Position numbers and translations under genes: made by a program | In this document: positions 1 to 11,823 of the stretch, one piece after another | Position numbering within the stretch: the stretch's first letter is position 1 | Layout: every line of letters begins with the position of its first letter | The notes under the pieces: model-generated | Told to the model about the DNA's origin: nothing | Databases searched by the model: none | What the model saw: the letters and a program-made list of their open reading frames with translations, nothing else | Assembly: GCA_016081115.2 (NCBI GenBank) | Contig: JABTTQ020001785.1 | Span: 186,001-250,000, forward strand | Direction of reading: 5' to 3' | From: Rehmannia glutinosa | Lineage: Eukaryota > Streptophyta > Magnoliopsida > Lamiales > Orobanchaceae | Length of the DNA stretch: 64,000 bases

Positions 1-2283
1 ATGAACAGCAATATGATATCCAAGTAGTCGATACTGATTGGATAAATTTGAGCACGTATAAAGCAAATCAGCGTTTTACTCCCCTAAGGCAACCAGAGCA
101 GGATAACATTTCATTGATCAGCAATCATCATGAACAATGCAGATAGTGACAATATACTTTTAAAACGTCATCAACCACAGCCATAGTTTAAAAATGCAAT
201 GTTATTTCATATACTAAAGTAGGGGATACTAGAACTCCACAATTATGATATATTACACAGTTATATATGTACTAAATGAAGTTATAAAACTCTTTTGTGG
301 CATACACATTGCAGGATTTCATAAGATCTTGGAGTTTCTTAACCGCTAAATATATTGCTCAGTTTGTTCACCACATGCCAGAGCTCCAGCTAATGGGCTA
401 AGGTCAATAATTTGAATATGATTAATCACAACATCTTGAAGACTTTTTCTTGAAGTTATAAAACTCTTTTGAGGCATACACATTTCTGGATTGCATAAGA
501 TCTTGGAGTTTCTTGACCGCTAAATATATTGCTCAGTTTGTTCACCACATGCCAGAGCTCCAGCTAATGGGCTAAGGTCAATAATTTGAATATGATTAAT
601 CACAACATCTTGAAGACTTTTTCTTTTCTTCTATATTATTTTCGCCTTTATTCAAAAAAACCACAACATCTTGAAGTAAGGACCAGTACTAACTATGGTA
701 CCATAAGAGGAAATACACAAATCACAAAGCAATCTCACGCCTGGCATGCCTTCCTAGAGAAACCTTCCCAGAAGAAAGAAAGGGGCAGGAAGTTTGACAG
801 GTGGGGTACGGCATGCAGAGGGATAAAAGAGAAGTTGGACCAATAAGAAGGCACAAGCTTACCATGCATAAGTCAGGAAAAGAAGTACGAGCATAAGAAG
901 TCTAATTTGATGGAGAAGCTCCCAATTCACTTCTACTCAACCACGTAGTTACTCCATTAAGAAAGAATACGGTAAAAGGAAATTAATAAATAAACCAAGA
1001 CAACCACAATAGCAGAGGTTAGAATGGATCTATCCTGGGCGAATAAACCTACAGACAGAACCATAATCATGAAAACCTAAAATTGGATTTCGTGAACCAT
1101 TCCATCAGTATCAACTTTTATGATTTTTTTTTACATCATCCAAGAATATATATATGCAAACAATAAATGGAAATAATTAAGAGATTTAGTCCCTTTCATT
1201 CATCGCCAGCTTATATATGGAGTGCCTAGAAGGTGATGCAAGGGACATAAACCAGATGAAATGAATTCGAAGTAATAAGCAATTTCTTAAGAACAAACCT
1301 TTCTTTAAGCTAGATGGACTCGCTCAGGAAGAAAAGGATTAGTGCGATAATCACTCTAGTTTTCATCTCCCCACTAAGAAATAATAGGATTGCAAAAAAT
1401 AGTTTCCCCGGACATCGCCGCTGATTGTTCTTGTTAAAAGGATTTTCTTTATTGTTTACTTTCAAACTTCAATCACGAGGCTTACTCTCTATTGTAATTT
1501 AATGTGCCCCATTTGAAAAGCTGACTTTCTGGTTGACTCCTTTATATCATTGGTCATCCTACATGACTAGAGCTATTGTTGTGTGTAACAATATACCATC
1601 TTATTGAATTAGAGGATATGCCTTATTTATAGAAAACACACAACAATATCCCACCTATAACAATTGAAATCTCCTTCCCCAATCCCTCCTATCTCTTGTT
1701 CCTCCTAGCAAACATGTAGAAAAATGTATTCTTCTCTAACTAGAGCCACACACGTGCTGAACAGGGAAAGCGCCAATAGTTTTAGTCAATATCACCAGAA
1801 GCACTGCACATACCATGACACAACAACTCGTCTCCAAGCACACCTAGGCTCCAAAACTCTACAATATATGCAAATATTGTTCATTTTCTTAATATTGTTC
1901 ATTATCTTAATATATAGTAGACTTTTTTCTTTTAGAGAGACCTAAAAGAATGCTTCTGTCTATAGCTGATTTACTTTAAATAAGAACCCAACCAAAACTA
2001 GCACATTTTCTTAGTAGTGAACTTTAAACCATTTACATTTCTTGTTGGCGGAATAGGGATTTTTATTTTGTTATTTCATATTGCGGGTAGGCAGAGAAAA
2101 TTGGAGCACTCAAGGCGGGGTTTCCCCCCAATAATTTGATCAAATGCCCTTCCCACCTTTCACTTGGCAAGACAATGACGGAACATACCAAGCACGGCCA
2201 AATCTATCGCACGTAAATGCTTCACCCAGACAAAAAGGAAGATAACATCAGGGAAAAGGCATAAGGAACAATGCAAAAGTATC
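1..2283. other. AT-rich non-coding region
   Basis: No reading frame here resembles a known protein and none shows convincing coding character. The longest open frames are short, with low-complexity translations. Apart from the tandem duplication listed separately I see no structured element. It could be intergenic DNA or intron belonging to a gene outside the window. Confidence 0.5.
277..624. repeat. Tandem duplication, 174-bp unit x 2
   Basis: Copy 1 is 277-450 and copy 2 is 451-624, directly abutting. Both start with TGAAGTTATAAAACTC and end with GACTTTTTCT. They differ at only a few positions (for example TTTTGTGG versus TTTTGAGG), so the duplication is fairly recent. No coding potential is seen in the unit. 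Confidence 0.9.
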
Positions 2284-2441
2284 TGTTACATATCGATTTT
2301 CATTATTTAATTAAGGTTATTTAGTTTAATTAGTGCTGGTTTAATTATGGTTAGGTTGAATATATAACAAATAACCATAATTAAACCAACACTAATTAGA
2401 CTAAATAACCTTAATTAAATAATGAAAATCGATCTGTAACA
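2284..2441. mobile_element. Foldback MITE, 158 bp, TSD GTATC
   Basis: Two arms of about 70 bp are near-perfect inverted repeats around a loop of roughly 15 bases. The outermost bases are TGTTACA on the left and TGTAACA on the right. The 5-bp direct repeat GTATC flanks it at 2279-2283 and 2442-2446, consistent with a target-site duplication. There is no coding capacity. Its superfamily cannot be assigned from the termini alone. Confidence 0.8.
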
Positions 2442-2958
2442 GTATCTCAAACGAAATATACATGAGTAGATTAACTCCAATTCTCCTGAATCAATGCAAT
2501 TCATAACTTAGGAAAATTATACATGTAAATAGCAGTATATATGGCTACAGAGTAAAACTTCACTTCCCGGAATCAATGATTCATAAACTAAAAATGTTCA
2601 ACACTCGTCATATCATTATGAGGAAATCATATAGCGAACTAGGAGAATAAGACACAAACCGTGCATCCTAACTTTAAACAGAAACAAAGAGTGATGAACA
2701 ATTTATAACAAAAACCATGGTGCTTGTTCTTTACTGAAGTCTAAGTTGTGGAGTTTTTCATGAAGAAACAATTTAAATTCATATCACAATGGGAACTCAA
2801 TTTTCCTCTACATACAAAAACTACCTATCAAATACAATGGCTCCAGCCAGCAGACACCGATAAACCACAGCAGCGAATAAATATGGAAGACAAAAAGAGG
2901 CAAGAGAAGAGATACCTAATTCCGTCAGTAACAAGCAAGAGAATGATGGAGGAGGTTG
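2442..2958. other. 3' flank of the DUF716 gene, non-coding
   Basis: This stretch lies downstream of the minus-strand DUF716 gene and presumably includes its 3' UTR. I did not find a clear polyadenylation signal. The plus-strand open frame across 2748-3002 overlaps the gene's 3' end and has no recognisable domain. Confidence 0.4.
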
Positions 2959-3885
2959 TTAGGCCTGGGTGCCGGTTAGAGACTTCAACTGAATGTGATT
3001 AGAATCAACGGCAGTATTGGGCAAGGCCTCATAGGATCCGAATCTGCTGCGAATACCCAAAGTCTTGGCAAGAGCACTGTAGACCACCAAGAAGATAAGG
3101 AGCACAAGAAGAACGTAAAGGACAAAGACTAAATCCAGGATGGCGACGGCCCTGAGCTTGGAGTCTTCCAAATCGCACTTGGTGGAGCCCTCAACGCCGC
3201 TGACCACGTCTAGTAGCTTATGGCAGCCCTCCGGGATGAAGGCGTCAACATACAGGGAGAGCCCAGTCTGCAGAGCCCAGAGTCCCTGCAAGCAGAAGGA
3301 GGCGCCAAGGGCGACATCAGCCACAAACAGCCTGGGTTGACAGGCGAGGGCCAGGCATAAAACAGAGGAGAGGGCGGAGATACGTGCGGAGATGGAGACA
3401 CAATGGGCCTGGAGATCGGAGGTCTGGACGGCGGAGGACGAGGAGGAGAGTGAGTACTGAAGGAAGAAGAGAGCGGAGGCAATGGCAAAGAAAATATCGG
3501 CGGGGAGAGGGAGAAGCGAGGTGACATCGGAGAGGAGAAGGGCTAAGGAGAGGAGGAGAAAGGAGAAGACTATGGCAGCAGAGTGGAGAGAGGTGAAGAG
3601 GTGGACAGGGGTACGGCCCTTGAGAAGGGGATCGGCGTAGGAGGAGACGAGAAGTTGATGGATAAGGGAGATGAAAAGGCAAAGGATGAGGAAATAGAGG
3701 TGCAAATGTCTGAGGAATCGGTGGTGGTGGTGGTGGTGGTGAGGGGTAGTGGGGAAGGGATGAAAGGGTTTCGCGACATAATCGCGGGGGGACTTGAGGT
3801 GGTTCTTGGTGGTGCAGATAAGGTGGTAAAGTCCCTGCGAAACCAGTGCCGACGAAGAGAATATCTGGTAAATTAGGGCAGCCAT
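2959..3885 (-). CDS. DUF716 (TMEM45-like) multi-pass membrane protein
   Basis: An uninterrupted single-exon frame of 308 codons. I chose the methionine at 3885 because the protein then opens with the hydrophobic MAALIYQIFSSSALVSQG stretch typical of plant DUF716 proteins; the frame runs 27 codons further upstream (3966) through a low-complexity part that looks like 5' UTR. About six or seven hydrophobic segments are visible, near residues 1-23, 60-82, 97-119, 130-147, 165-182, 187-215 and 246-272. A histidine run (about residues 49-55) follows the first loop, and the C-terminal tail of about 35 residues is polar. Plant DUF716 proteins are about 270-310 residues and resemble animal TMEM45; some are annotated as virus-response related, but the biochemical function is unknown. 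No stop or frameshift is present, so this is the one apparently intact host gene in the window. LINE A sits about 250 bp upstream of its ATG. Confidence 0.85.
   Translation of the reverse strand: MAALIYQIFSSSALVSQGLYHLICTTKNHLKSPRDYVAKPFHPFPTTPHHHHHHHRFLRHLHLYFLILCLFISLIHQLLVSSYADPLLKGRTPVHLFTSLHSAAIVFSFLLLSLALLLSDVTSLLPLPADIFFAIASALFFLQYSLSSSSSAVQTSDLQAHCVSISARISALSSVLCLALACQPRLFVADVALGASFCLQGLWALQTGLSLYVDAFIPEGCHKLLDVVSGVEGSTKCDLEDSKLRAVAILDLVFVLYVLLVLLIFLVVYSALAKTLGIRSRFGSYEALPNTAVDSNHIQLKSLTGTQA
3722..3742. repeat. (GGT)n microsatellite within the DUF716 gene
   Basis: A run of GGT triplets on the plus strand encodes the polyhistidine stretch of the DUF716 protein on the minus strand. The run is in frame, so changes in copy number would alter only histidine number. 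Confidence 0.85.
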
Positions 3886-4136
3886 TCCAAGAACCAAATT
3901 GGCCTTTTCGATCGATGGATGGATCGATCGACTGATTGATTGCTTTCTTGCTTGCCTTACACACACACCTGCTACTACTGTAATGCTAATAACCTATAGA
4001 TAATCTAATTAATCAAACAACAATGGCCGTCCGGCAGTATTGTGTGCTTCCGCGTTTACCTAAACTGTGTTGTTGCGTGTGCCATGAATTAACTATTCAA
4101 TGTTAAAAACTCATCTTACGCTCGCAGTCCATCTTT
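3886..4136 (-). promoter_or_regulatory. Putative 5' UTR/promoter of the DUF716 gene
   Basis: About 250 bp separate the chosen ATG from the 3' tail of LINE A. The part nearest the gene contains GATC/GATT-rich and CA-rich simple repeats, as is common in plant 5' UTRs. A weak TATA-like stretch (TCTATAGGTTAT on the minus strand) lies near 3990-4005. No transcription start can be fixed from sequence alone. The insertion leaves the gene only a short native upstream region. Confidence 0.35.
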
Positions 4137-4220
4137 CTTTTTTTAGTGAAAATCGAAAAATAATAAAAAGAAGAGAAGAGTCATGATCACAAGTCGATCA
4201 AGTAGCGCAATGTTTGGGAA

Positions 4221-4265
4221 CCTATCGAAGGTAAAATCCACCCTTGTGGGAAAAACCCTAGTAGG
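4221..4265 (-). promoter_or_regulatory. LINE A 3'-UTR hairpin region, degraded
   Basis: On the minus strand this is CCTACTAGGG, then a CCCAC..GTGG inner pair, then CCTTCGATAGG. The outer arms no longer pair fully, unlike in LINEs B and C. It lies in the 3' UTR, followed by CTTTTCCTAC-type sequence and the A-rich tail. Confidence 0.6.
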
Positions 4266-4332
4266 AAAAGAGTACGTACCCGCACGAGAAAATAAACAAC
4301 CATAGAAGTCACAGAACGCACATAAACAAAAA

Positions 4333-7300
4333 TTATCTAACAAATCTATACTATGTTCGTCCAACATAGTCATCTGTGAGTAAAGATATGATATCCTCTG
4401 GCGAGGTGTCCCACCATATAGAATCCGAATACTTGCTGAGTTGATCTGCCATATGGTTTCCCTCCCGATAAATGTGAAAAATGACAAAATTCATTTGCGA
4501 AATCAACTGCAGTGAGTACTGCCATTGCCCCAGAAGGCGCTACGGAATGGAACCGTCCCTAGCTTGAAAAGGATCCACCACGAAAGTCGAATCCGATTCC
4601 ACCCAAATATTTGTCCAACCCTTGTGAAAAGCATAGAAAATAGCACGCATAAGCGCCATTAATTCAGTCTCAAAAGCGTATCCCGAGCCACATTGCTCCA
4701 CAAAGCCTCCTCTTAAGAAACCCCTAGTCGTGCGATAAACACATGCTGTCGTGAGACGGCCTGGGGATCCAACTGCACTACCATCCGTGTTAACTTTGAT
4801 CCAACCTGGTAGAGGTAAATGCCAAGGAACCGGGACGATGTGAGGTTCCCTTGGAGCACGTCCCTGAACCTTCAAATGATGCAGGCAAAGAAGATCATCT
4901 TGGGTGTTGTTCATACAGACCTTGTCAAGACATGAAGATTCCAAGATCATCGCCGGTAATTGGACCAAAGCTGCATCTGTGGTCCATTTCTTGTCATTAA
5001 ATATAACATCATTCTGAATGTGCCAAAGAAGACAGATGCATGAAATGATAGCCACCTTCCAAAGAAAAGCAACCTGATCACTGAAATGAAAATCCATCAC
5101 TTGGATCAAAGATTCATTGAAACTATGAACTTTGTGCAAAGTCACATCAAATGATTCAGCAATCCAAGCCCACAGAGTTCCTGGAAAATCACAAGAAACA
5201 AAAAGATGATTAATCGAATCCGAGTGTGAATAGCAAAGACCACATAAGGTTGTCCCAACGAAACCGCGACTACGGAGAATGTCTAAAACCGCAAGGCATC
5301 CGAAGATCGCTCTCCAAACCACCACCGAATGTCTTTCCAGAATATGAGTTGACCAAAACCAAGATCCCATCTAACAACCGGAAAAGAGGGCCGTAAAAAT
5401 GCATAAACCTCATTAGAGGATATCACTCCGTTCATAGAATGAGTCCATACCCATTTATCCGAAGAATTCGGGGTAAGCGGGCAATGGACAATATCGCGAA
5501 TGATATCCAAATAAGCCTCAACAAACGAAATAGTGAAATGCCAAATGTTATCATAATAGAAATCCGAGATCCTATCCTAAAAGTGAATACGGTACTCTTC
5601 GGGGATGCTAATCTAGTCCGTAATAATATAACCAAGCCAATTATCCATCCAAAAAGCCACATAAGAGTGCGCTCCCAGAACCCAGCGGGACTCCATCGAA
5701 CAATCATGAATCAAAGGTCAGAGCCCAGACCAAATTGACAAAGGCAAGAAAGTGTATTGAATCGCCCCATTTGCCAAGAAGTATCTGGTACGAAGGGTAT
5801 AGTGTGTACAACAGAATCGGAAGTAAGGATTTTCCATCCCAATTTCATAAGGTAAGCCCGATTTGCTGTAATAATAGAGTGAACCCCAAGACCCCCTTCT
5901 TTCTTAGGAGCACAACAACGAGGCCAGTTAACCACGGTGGTCCCTTTTTGATTAATATTGCCCGTCCAGATCAAGTTGCTCATTGCTTTCTCAAGCTACT
6001 TAAGCATGAAAATCGGCCATTTATAAAGAAGCATAGTATGAACTAATGAACTTGGGATCACAGAGTTCACCAAACAAACTCTTTCAGCCAGCGAAAAGGA
6101 AAAACCTTTCCATCGTTTGAACTTGAGAATAATTTTGTCAAGCATGGACTGTAACACCCCCTGCTTAGGTGCCCCCTTGAAGATTGAAACCCCAAGATAA
6201 GTGGTGGGGAAATCGCCCACTGTAATGCCAATGGTAGTCTGAATCTGATTACGAATATGTAGAGAAACAGAAGCGCCAAAAAAACACCTTGGATTTATTC
6301 AGATTGAACACTTGACCCGAAACAAAAGCATAGAAACGAAGATCCTGAAATATATGACGAGCATTAGCAACATTAGCCGCACAAAGAATGAAATATCATC
6401 GGCACCAATTCAGCAATGATTTTATCCAACACCTCCTCAGCCACACAAAATAATAGCGGAGATAGGGGGTCCACCTGTCTGACCACACGAGAGCAAGAAA
6501 AATATCCCACTGGCAAACAATTCAACAAAATGGAGACACGAACTGAATTCAAAATCATTGAAATCCAGTCAACAAACTTATCGAAAAACTCAAACCTGCG
6601 GAAAACATAAATCAAGAAGTCCAAACTAAGTGGGGGAAAGAAGCCTGCTAATAATCCTCCCAAATCTAGAAGCCAGGATCTTCGTAATAGTCTTAAAAAT
6701 GAAATTACTCATGACAATCGGCCTGAAATTGTCAATGGTAATTGCATCTTTGCTTTTAGGGATGAGAACCATAAAGCTGGAATTAAGTCCAGCTGGCAAA
6801 GAATCGGACACGAAAAAGTGACGCACCGCAGCAATAACATCAACAGAAATAAAATCCCAACAATACTGATAGAACACCTTGTTAAACCCATCTGGACCGG
6901 GTGAGCTATCAATACCAAGATCAAAAACCGCCTCTCGGATCTCAGTCTCAGAAGGCAAAAATTAAAATGATTATTATCAACCATCGAGACCACCAGGATA
7001 AGAATCTGGTTGATCAGAGAATAGTCAGCTAGAGGGCCAACATGAGCCGTAAATAAATCTTCCAAGAAATGAATGACATGGTTGCAGATGGAAATAGGAA
7101 TTGTGGACAAATGACCATTAATCATCAAGCCATGAAGACCGGATCAAATGGCAGTGGCTAGACATCTACGATGGAAGAAGAAGGTGTTTCTATCGCCATC
7201 AACAAGTCAGGCAGCCATAGACTTTTAGCGAAGAAATTCCGACTGAAGCAATAAAGCTTGATTAAGAGAAAACTAAGCTTCAATCTCCTGCTCCCTAAGG

Positions 7301-8259
7301 TTTTCGTTGTAACCAAGAGTCTCGATATCAGATTGAATTTGTTGAACCTTCTCCAATTTCTCATCCACTGCACGATTAACATCCCCAAAAACCTCCCTAT
7401 TCCATGTACGAAGCACATGATGCAACCGCTTGAGCTTAATCATTAAACGGATTAAAGGATTAGTACCCGCACAAGGTAAGTCCAAGAAGATGCAACAATC
7501 TGCTGAAAACTCGGATGCTTGGTCCATATACGCTGAAAACGAAAAGGCCCAGGACCCTGAACAACCTGAGTCGAGCAAGAAAGCAGAAGAGGGTGGTGAT
7601 CTAAGCAAATACGAGGAAGCACATAATTATCCACCTTATGCCAAAGGTTGAGAAAATGTGAAATAGCAATAGCACAATCCAGCCTAGCCTGAATGAGGGT
7701 ATGTCGTCCCCTCGTAGTACACCAAGTAAAGAAATTGCCCATAGTAGGAATATCAGTCAACCTGGCATTATTAAAAAGTCTCGAAAGTCTTGACAGGAAG
7801 CAAAAGAGACGATCCCCTGACCCTTTTTCGCGTGATTACCCAGAATAGCATTAAAATCACCCATTAAAACCAAGTCAATAATACCCAAGTAGTGATATCA
7901 GACCAGAGAAAGCGACGAACCACATGCGTACAGAGAGCATGAACAAACCCCACATGGAAAATGTAATTAGCATATTGAACCTTGAGAATAATGCACTGAT
8001 CGGAAATAAAAACATGCTGAAGAACAGTCACATCTGACCGCCAAAAAATCCAAATATCCGATCTCCCAGAAGAACGAAAATTATGCACCACAAATTGTAA
8101 ACCCAAACTAGCCCAATAAGAATCAGAAATAGCATCCAACTCCACTTTTGGTTCGGAAATGGCGACCAAAGAAGGATTATGGCGTTGACAAATAATTTTG
8201 AGGACATTGCGAGAAGCAACATTCCCTATCCCCTTTATATTCCAGAACAAGCAATTCAT
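4333..8259 (-). pseudogene. LINE A ORF2 (endonuclease-RT-RNase H polyprotein), broken
   Basis: Starts MNCLFWNIKGIGN at 8259, an APE-type endonuclease start, with endonuclease sequence to about 7450 including the late CLDHHPLLLSC block. RT fragments follow: APGPDGFN-type sequence (here SSPGPDGFNKVFYQ, about 6890), NFRPIVMSNFIFKTITKIL (about 6690) and YLGVSIFKGAPKQGVLQ (about 6160). The zf-RVT region lies near 5170-5370 (CGLCYSHSDSINHLFVSC). The RNase H domain lies near 4540-4800 with WIKVNTDGSA and ESD motifs. The YADD-type active site is not readable in frame. Numerous stops and frameshifts make it non-functional. Confidence 0.85.
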
Positions 8260-10316
8260 TTATTAACTTTTGGAGGTAAGGACCATGTTGGGGACACAGG
8301 GGGGGTCATCAGAAACATGTTGGGTACGCGAAATCTCAATAGCTCCAACAGATGTTCAAGAGTCTTTAATGAGTTGTGGCTCTTCATCATCATAATCAGC
8401 CCACCGTTTAGCAGCCGCAACATTAAGAGTCTTAGCTCCATCCGAGTCCCGAGAAATAGCGAATTGATGGGTAGGTGGCATGTGACCATGTTCAATATCT
8501 TTTTGCAAATGTTGTTTAGCCAAATCCAAATACCTGTCACGAATAGCCTTGTAGAGATGTCTGATAGACTTTCCAATTGGTATTGAACGGTTTGAGAATG
8601 TTTTCGTGTAGCCGGATGAGGTGGCAAGGTAGACACTGGAAAAGGCTGGGAATCCGTAGAATGATGAAATGGGGCGGCCAATGTGTTCCGAAACGTTGAA
8701 AAAATCCTCCTCTTCAGCCAAAACATCGAAAGAGTTACCTAAATTCACATTAGAGGAGGTCGGAGCATGATGAACATCAGATAACAAAACCAGAGGAAGT
8801 GAAAAAAATCATATCATCCATTGAGTTAACAACGGTTTTTCCTTTATCTTGTGATTTGTGCACAAGACGATAAGTTTTGCGTTCCTTAGAACGTCCCCGT
8901 TGGGAAGTAGGTCGCCCATGAGTCTCCTTAGCCTCAGTTGGCTTACCCATACGATGACAAGAAACTTATGTCCCGTGACACCACAAGTAGGGCAAAAATC
9001 TGGAAGTCTTTCATAACTAACCGATAAAAAGGAGCAATGACCCATATGTTCCAATATAATATAATCCTGCAAAGGCTTAGAAAGATCCACCTCAACCAAA
9101 ACCCTGACAAAATGTCCCAAAGAACCATCCAACGACCTGTTATCAATCTGGATAGGATTACCAACTGCCTTAGCTATGCCCAAAATGAAGTTAGGTTTCC
9201 AGTATTCAATACTGTGCTCGAATATTCTAACCCAAACACTAGCAATCGAAGTCGTAACTTTGTAGGGGTTGGAATCTGGCACCCACAGAGATAATCGAAT
9301 AATACCCAAATTAATAGACCAAGATACCCGAACTTGAGCTCGAGAATGATCCTGTGCATTATTAAACTTGATACGAAAGTAACCCTTGCCCAAAGGGATT
9401 AGTTTCCAATCAATTTTAATAACCGATAAATCAGAAAGTCGTTTTTTATGCGGCAAGATAACCTAAGGCTTATTACCTTTTCCTAAAACAACACACCCAA
9501 TCAAAGAGTAAGCAAATTCAAAAATACTTTGCTTATAAAGGTTCTCATCAATAGTTACCGAATATTAATACCCCTTTTTAACTGGTTTCGGTATAGAATT
9601 ACTTAAATCATTAACCACAGAAGAGTAAGTTTTAGAATTACCTTGGGATGGCGGGCATGTCGAATCCAAATTAGAAGATTTACCAGAGACCTTTTGGGCA
9701 AAAGTGAATTCGCGCAGTGAAGGAAGTGGGGAAATTCCTTGAGATCCATTGTTGGAAGAATGTCCAGAGCCATTGTTGCCATGTTGAAAATGTTTCGAAG
9801 AATTGAGGCCGTCATTGAGGGCCATTGTATACAAATGGGATGTGGGATCGCAATTTTCCCCGGGGCCATCACCCTCCTGGGAGGGGCATCGAATGAAGGA
9901 TACCCCCTAGTCGGCCCCTCAACAAGGGGACACATGGGGCCGGCTCCCCATGGCCATCGGCCATGGGGGATTAGTAGCATAATAAACAACCCCTGGGGGT
10001 TTAAACCTCTAGACTTAGTGGGATGGGCAGCACCCTCTAGACTGCCATGCATGGATAAAGACGCCAAGTATGTATTCGACGACACAAGGCCTAATCTTGG
10101 GTAGCAAGTATCATCTCTTGGGATTTGTTGACAGTAAGGGACCAAGTTTGAAGGGAGGGATATGCCATGAAAACCCATCGCTGAAGAAGAAGCCTCCCCT
10201 TGAATAGAAACTTTCGGATCAGACATCTTAGAGGGCTGAGAACTCAAAGCTTTAGTTGTCAATCGAGTAGAATCCGTGGCGGAGCAACACGAAAATCCTG
10301 CGAACTTATCAAACAT
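8256..10316 (-). pseudogene. LINE A ORF1 (DUF4283 / CCHC nucleic-acid-binding protein), broken
   Basis: A variable proline/glycine-rich N-terminal part is followed by the block NSIPKPVKKG..YSVTIDENLY, then a DUF4283-like region over about 8900-9560 with SLDGSLGHFVRVLVEVDLS. A zinc knuckle start (CPTCGVTGH) is near 8960-9000, after which the frame is lost. The C-terminal motif AAAKRWADYDDE survives near 8390-8430. The terminal stop TGA (8258-8256) overlaps the ORF2 ATG (8259-8257). The gene is split over at least three frames. In L1-type elements this protein binds the element RNA to form the retrotransposition particle. Confidence 0.8.
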
Positions 10317-10499
10317 GTAGAATTTGGACGTGAAGAAAATGGAACAAAGTTTGAAGTATGGCCATGAAAGGATTCCGACGTGGACATATCAGAGAAGATG
10401 ATTGGAGCGGTCAAGAAAGGTTGCCGGTGTTGATCACAAAGGAGGAGAGAGGATAGAGCATATTAGGATTTTTTCCCCCTTCAAGTGCAGTCCATCTTT

Positions 10500-11540
10500 G
10501 GTTACACAATTTTTTATTCCCTTGAGAAATAATAATACCATATTATTGTTTTAACAAGTATTACAACAATTTTTTATTTTCTTAATAGCAACAAGTATTC
10601 CACCGTACAATAAACAATTTATAGTTTTTAGTGATTGTATAGTCTGAATTTTCAATAAATAATTAAAAGATAATTTATTTTTATTATAAATCATAAAATT
10701 TTCGATGGACCAATAAATTATTATAAACTATGAAATTTTTTTTATTACAAATAAATAATACTAATGATAATAATAATAAATTATAAATAAAATAAAAAAC
10801 AAACTATTAGTATTAAAGTTATTTCATATAAATATAGAAGAAAGCTATAAAAATGAAGCAAATAAAATTATTGGTACAAGACAAACATTATATAAGTATA
10901 CACACACATCACAGGAAAAAAAGTTTATTGGTAAAAACCCAACAAATCGTGTTAGTCTAGAAACAATAAGAGTAGGTCTCTTATAAGACTGTCTTATAGA
11001 TCCTAATTCGTAAGACGAATCCTATGATCCGGATCCGGTAAATAGAAAGAAAATTAAAACCTAGTAAGTAAAACTGATGCCTCTTATTACGTAAAACATT
11101 CTCTACAGATCTCTTCCTCTTCCCCGCACCAAAATCTGAAATTTACGTTACACCAAATATGCACATGTCTTCGTCCCTCGCGCAAGTCTCCAATGGCGTC
11201 GCTGCATAAAGCTTCATCATCATATCTCCACTATGCTGCAAACACATGTGCGCCCTCCACTACACTGCAAAAATATTGGTTAGAAAATATTTTGGATTGG
11301 TTACAAAAAGAGGATTTCTCGAAATGCAGAATGAAGACAAACTCGATTCATTGATGAAAGAACGTAATGTACTCATTCCAGTTTCATAACTAAAATGGTT
11401 TTTACTCCAAAAAATAAGTCTTGTAACGCCAATAGTGATACGTTTGATATTAAGTATGATACTTTTGTTATGTAAAATGATATTTTTACTCGTAAATGTG
11501 TTACTTTAAACTCTGTGATATTTATTTTGATGTTCAATTC
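10500..11540. other. AT-rich interval between LINEs A and B
   Basis: No coding sequence is recognised. The left half is very AT-rich. Around 10970-11040 is a GTCTCTTATAAGACTGTC-type inverted stretch followed by GTAAGACGAATCC, which resembles a dispersed plant repeat. The last 100 bp (GTATGATACTTTTGTT, ATATTTTTACTC, TGTGTTACTTTA) recurs on the far side of LINE B near 18340-18440. LINE B therefore appears to have inserted into an internally repetitive element. Confidence 0.5.
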
Positions 11541-11606
11541 TAATCTGTGATTGCATTTTTTTTTTGAATAAATGCGAGAATATATATAAAAATGAAAAAG
11601 AGTCGT

Positions 11607-11627
11607 CCTGATCACAGGCTGATCAGG
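11607..11627 (-). promoter_or_regulatory. LINE B second 3'-UTR palindrome near the tail
   Basis: CCTGATCA and TGATCAGG are separated by five bases, giving a perfect 8-bp stem close to the A-rich tail. The same arrangement recurs at 59725-59745 and, less perfectly, in LINEs A, F, G and H. Confidence 0.65.
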
Positions 11628-11718
11628 TAACCAAAGTAAAGCCTGGGAACAAAGTCAAAGATAAAACGAAATAGTCACAAGCCGACCAGATAGCTGAATG
11701 GTTGGGGCCTCGTTAAAA

Positions 11719-11763
11719 CCTTCCAAGGTAAAACCCACCCTTGTGGGAAAAACCCTTGGAAGG
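11719..11763 (-). promoter_or_regulatory. LINE B 3'-UTR hairpin, perfect 10-bp stem
   Basis: The arms CCTTCCAAGG and CCTTGGAAGG are perfectly complementary and enclose an inner CCCAC/GTGGG pair. It lies about 60 bases after the ORF2 stop. Plant L1-clade LINEs can use a 3'-terminal stem-loop for RNA recognition by their RT. Comparison with LINEs C, E and F shows compensatory changes in the stem. Confidence 0.75.
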
Positions 11764-11823
11764 AAAAAGAGTACCACCATAGGAAAGTGCCCAATTAGCT
11801 GAGCAAACAGAATAGCAGATGCA

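Larger units (their letters stand above)
4137..10486 (-). mobile_element. LINE A: full-length L1-clade non-LTR retrotransposon
   Basis: A 6.35-kb element flanked by an exact 13-bp direct repeat, GCAGTCCATCTTT, at 4124-4136 and 10487-10499. An A-rich tail on the minus strand abuts the left copy. Reading from right to left it has ORF1 (DUF4283-type RNA-binding region and zinc knuckle), then ORF2 with endonuclease, reverse transcriptase, zf-RVT and C-terminal RNase H. This order is standard for RNase H-bearing L1-clade LINEs of plants. Both ORFs are broken by many stops and frameshifts, so the copy is dead, yet it is full length, and the perfect TSD allows exact boundary calls. It belongs to the same subgroup as LINE F. 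Confidence 0.93.

Noticed and set aside
586..3002. Short plus-strand ORFs of 73-86 codons
   Set aside because: No domain, no promoter context; one overlaps the tandem duplication and one overlaps the DUF716 3' end.
3210..3964. Long minus-strand frames overlapping the DUF716 gene (105 and 215 codons) and plus-strand frames at 3140 and 3583
   Set aside because: Shadow frames of the DUF716 gene: Pro/Ser/His-rich low-complexity translations caused by its skewed composition.
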